This document shows positions 15,231 through 16,892 of a stretch of 16,892 nt of DNA, in pieces. A model generated the notes under the pieces. That model was not told the DNA's origin. It saw only the letters and a list, made by a program, of their open reading frames with translations, and did no database searches. Every line of letters begins with the position of its first letter. The first letter of the stretch is position 1. The stretch spans positions 1 through 16,892 of the forward strand of contig CAMRVW010000029.1 in NCBI GenBank assembly GCA_947054185.1, read 5' to 3'. The DNA comes from an uncultured Rikenellaceae bacterium (lineage in GTDB: Bacteria > Bacteroidota > Bacteroidia > Bacteroidales > Rikenellaceae). Position numbers and translations under genes: made by a program.

Positions 15231-16100
15231 ATGGCAACAGACAACCACTCGTCACGAAGCGCATATTACATATCGACATTGAGCGTGTCGATGATATTGT
15301 TTCTGCTTGGAATAATAGCATACGGGGCTGCCAACATAGCCAAGGCCTCGGGGCAGCTGATGGACGACATGTGCATAAACGTGCTTCTGAAAGAGGGACT
15401 CGGAGATAACGAGATAAAGGCGCTTCAAAACAGAATTGCGGCAACATCGGGCGTGGGCCGCGTGGAGTATATCAGCAAAGAGGAGGCCGCAGCCGAGTTT
15501 CGCGCGTTTGCCGGCGAAGACCTCAGGGTATTTTTAGACGACAACCCGTTGCCCGCATCTTTCGAGGTGCACCTTAAAGACCGTTACGAAAACACCATCA
15601 AGCCCGAACGCACCGCCGAGCTGTTGGGCAAGTTCGACGGCGTGGCCGAGGTGCTTTACAAGCAAGATGTGCTCGAGCATGTGAGCGGCAATATATATAA
15701 GGTGCGCATAATAGCCGTATCTTTTATGCTTGCGCTGCTTGTGCTCAGCATAATACTGATAGCCAACACCATACGCATGGTGGTGCATACCAAGCGTTTC
15801 CTTATCAAGACAATGCGCCTTGTGGGAGCCACCGATAAGTTCATACGCACCCCTTTTATACGCGACGCCTTTTATCAGGGGTTGTCGGCAGGAGTCACCG
15901 CCTGGGTATTGCTCTCGGCGGTGATTATGGGCATAGCTTATTTCTCGCCCAACATGCCGTTTACCGAAGACGACCTTACGACGTTGGCGGTGATTTACGG
16001 CGCCGTCATGGTGACAGGGGTTGCCATCTGCATGGTGTCGACATCGGTGACGCTGCAACGATATCTCAACATAGACAATAATTCGCTTTACATATACTGA
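15231..16100 (+). CDS. ftsX: Cell division protein FtsX
   Basis: Inner-membrane partner of the FtsE ATPase, which couples divisome or growth signals to peptidoglycan hydrolases. The 289-residue protein has the FtsX layout: a short cytoplasmic N terminus, TM1 (about 14-35), an extracytoplasmic domain (36-157), TM2 (about 158-180), then TM3 and TM4 (about 210-235 and 246-270). LIANTIRMVVHTKRFLIKTMRLVGAT is the typical FtsX permease stretch after TM2, here spanning more residues than quoted motifs elsewhere only in part: key words are ANTIRM, KTMRLVGAT and FIRDAF. It begins 69 nt after the YfhO gene in an A-rich gap with no clear promoter or terminator, so read-through is likely. ftsE is not adjacent, as is common in Bacteroidetes. 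Confidence 0.93.
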   Translation: MATDNHSSRSAYYISTLSVSMILFLLGIIAYGAANIAKASGQLMDDMCINVLLKEGLGDNEIKALQNRIAATSGVGRVEYISKEEAAAEFRAFAGEDLRVFLDDNPLPASFEVHLKDRYENTIKPERTAELLGKFDGVAEVLYKQDVLEHVSGNIYKVRIIAVSFMLALLVLSIILIANTIRMVVHTKRFLIKTMRLVGATDKFIRTPFIRDAFYQGLSAGVTAWVLLSAVIMGIAYFSPNMPFTEDDLTTLAVIYGAVMVTGVAICMVSTSVTLQRYLNIDNNSLYIY

Positions 16101-16109
16101 CGTCTATTT

Positions 16110-16370
16110 ATGAAAACAAACAAAAAAATCGTACCGCCGGAAAAAGAGGAGCGAATGGCTCTCTCGAAGAGTAATTATATCGCAATGCTGATAGGCTTCG
16201 CCATAATACTCATAGGTTTCATTCTCATGAGCGGCGGCGGAAGCCCCGACCCCGAGAATGTGTTCAACGGCGAAGAGCTGTTCAGTTTCAGACGCATAAC
16301 ACTCGCCCCCATTATCGTGCTCGCAGGTTTCGCCGTTGTGGGATACGGCATCATGAGGCGGGGAAAATAA
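16110..16370 (+). CDS. DUF3098 small membrane protein
   Basis: An 86-residue protein of unknown function with a charged N terminus (about 1-22) and two membrane helices, about 23-41 (YIAMLIGFAIILIGFILM) and 64-82 (LAPIIVLAGFAVVGYGIM). The loop between them contains GGGSPDPENVFNGEELFSFRR, best identified by its PDPE and the FSFRR end, typical of DUF3098. The stop is followed at once by a spacer. It starts 9 nt after ftsX with TATTTATG at the start and no Shine-Dalgarno sequence. Its fixed place between ftsX and uppP in Bacteroidetes suggests a link with the envelope or division, but no function is known. Confidence 0.9.
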   Translation: MKTNKKIVPPEKEERMALSKSNYIAMLIGFAIILIGFILMSGGGSPDPENVFNGEELFSFRRITLAPIIVLAGFAVVGYGIMRRGK

Positions 16371-16688
16371 CATGCCTATGAGGCTGTGGTGACCGTCGCT
16401 TTCCGAGTCCGTCAGAGACAAAAACGAAGAGTGAGATCTGGAAGAACCGGGGAAAGGTAACCGCAGCTTTCTTTGTCCGTAAGGGGGCAAAACGGGGATG
16501 AACGCCGTAAAGCGCCTATTGGCAAGGGACAAGAACAGAGGGCGTGAGCAGGCGTGAGGCAGGGACGCAAAAGAGGAAAAGGCGGGGGAGCTGAAGCAGC
16601 CGTATGCACTGCCCCTCCGATGACAATCAACTGTTTTTAAAACGAATTACAAACGATCTCCGCTAAAGGAGAGACAAAAAAGAAAGGT
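16371..16688. other. Purine-rich spacer between the DUF3098 gene and uppP
   Basis: 318 nt without a credible gene. From about 16420 to 16590 the plus strand is rich in A and G with several G runs (CCGGGGAAAGG, AAGGGGGC, ACGGGGA, GCGGGGGAG), resembling the spacer before serS. The last 60 nt are A/T-rich; a small hairpin (16657-16661 with 16668-16672) lies 17 nt before the uppP start. No TTTG/TAnnTTTG promoter and no terminator was found, so uppP may depend on read-through. The one open frame on the minus strand is low complexity and starts and ends without support. Confidence 0.55.
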
Positions 16689-16892
16689 ATGTCTATCATA
16701 AATGCCATATTGTTAGGTATTTTGCAGGGTCTGACCGAATTTCTGCCCATCAGCAGCAGCGGTCATCTTGAGATTTTAAGCCATCTGTTGGGAGTCAACA
16801 GCGAAGATAATCTCGACTTCTCGATAGTGTTGCACGGCGGGACGGTGTTGAGCAACATTGTAGTTTTCAGGCACGAGATTTGGCATTTGATA
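16689..16892 (+). CDS. uppP: Undecaprenyl-diphosphatase, N-terminal part (cut by window end)
   Basis: Removes a phosphate from undecaprenyl diphosphate at the membrane to recycle the lipid carrier for peptidoglycan and other polymers; also known as BacA. The first 68 codons are present. The family motif GLTEFLPISSSGHL (residues 14-27) holds the glutamate and serines of the active site, and FSIVLHGGTVLSNIVVF matches the second conserved block with its histidine. The frame is open to the last base. The start follows AGAAAGGT. In related genomes truB and queA usually come next, which could be checked beyond this window. Confidence 0.94.
   Translation, partial: MSIINAILLGILQGLTEFLPISSSGHLEILSHLLGVNSEDNLDFSIVLHGGTVLSNIVVFRHEIWHLI

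Noticed and set aside
16412..16630. 72-codon minus-strand frame between the DUF3098 gene and uppP
   Set aside because: Low-complexity Pro/Leu/Cys composition from a purine-rich spacer, no start signal, no domain.

Overview
The window looks like chromosomal, mostly housekeeping DNA from a Bacteroidota bacterium, most likely order Bacteroidales. The support is: (i) promoter-like sequences of the Bacteroidetes form TTTG, about 20 nt, TAnnTTTG, best seen before carA and before the YfhO gene; (ii) the gene order ftsX, DUF3098, uppP, which I know from Bacteroidetes; (iii) CarA and CarB of the type found in that phylum; (iv) few strong Shine-Dalgarno sequences. A family such as Muribaculaceae is possible but cannot be proved from this window. 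No mobile element, CRISPR array, tRNA or rRNA was seen.

Layout. Bases 1-236 are a spacer with a degenerate repeat and the gap terminator. Three minus-strand genes follow: gap (GAPDH), a monofunctional aspartokinase, and a TrmH/SpoU RNA methyltransferase. A divergent spacer with a near-consensus promoter then starts carA-carB (17-nt overlap) on the plus strand, ending in a hairpin terminator. A G-rich, purine-rich spacer precedes serS, which is followed after 4 nt by a DPM1/GtrB-like glycosyltransferase. A 21-bp perfect hairpin separates this pair from convergent minus-strand rpiB and a long-chain polyprenyl diphosphate synthase. A 495-nt divergent spacer holds a 76-77 bp tandem repeat whose last unit carries a consensus promoter. 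Downstream on the plus strand lie a large YfhO-family membrane protein, ftsX, a DUF3098 protein, a second purine-rich spacer, and the start of uppP, cut by the window edge.

How the genes work together. carAB feeds pyrimidine and arginine synthesis, lysC feeds the aspartate family, gap and rpiB serve central carbon metabolism, and serS serves translation. The most suggestive grouping is a polyprenyl-carrier theme over about 7 kb: a polyprenyl-phosphate glycosyltransferase (CsbB/GtrB type), a polyprenyl diphosphate synthase, a YfhO-family polytopic protein and undecaprenyl-diphosphatase. In Bacillus and Listeria a CsbB-type enzyme and YfhO together glycosylate lipoteichoic acid outside the membrane. 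A Gram-negative counterpart with another acceptor is a testable idea, not something the sequence proves.

Nothing here is clearly a new system. The best candidates for a second look are the tandem promoter repeat, the CsbB/YfhO-like pair, and the two purine-rich spacers with G-quadruplex potential.
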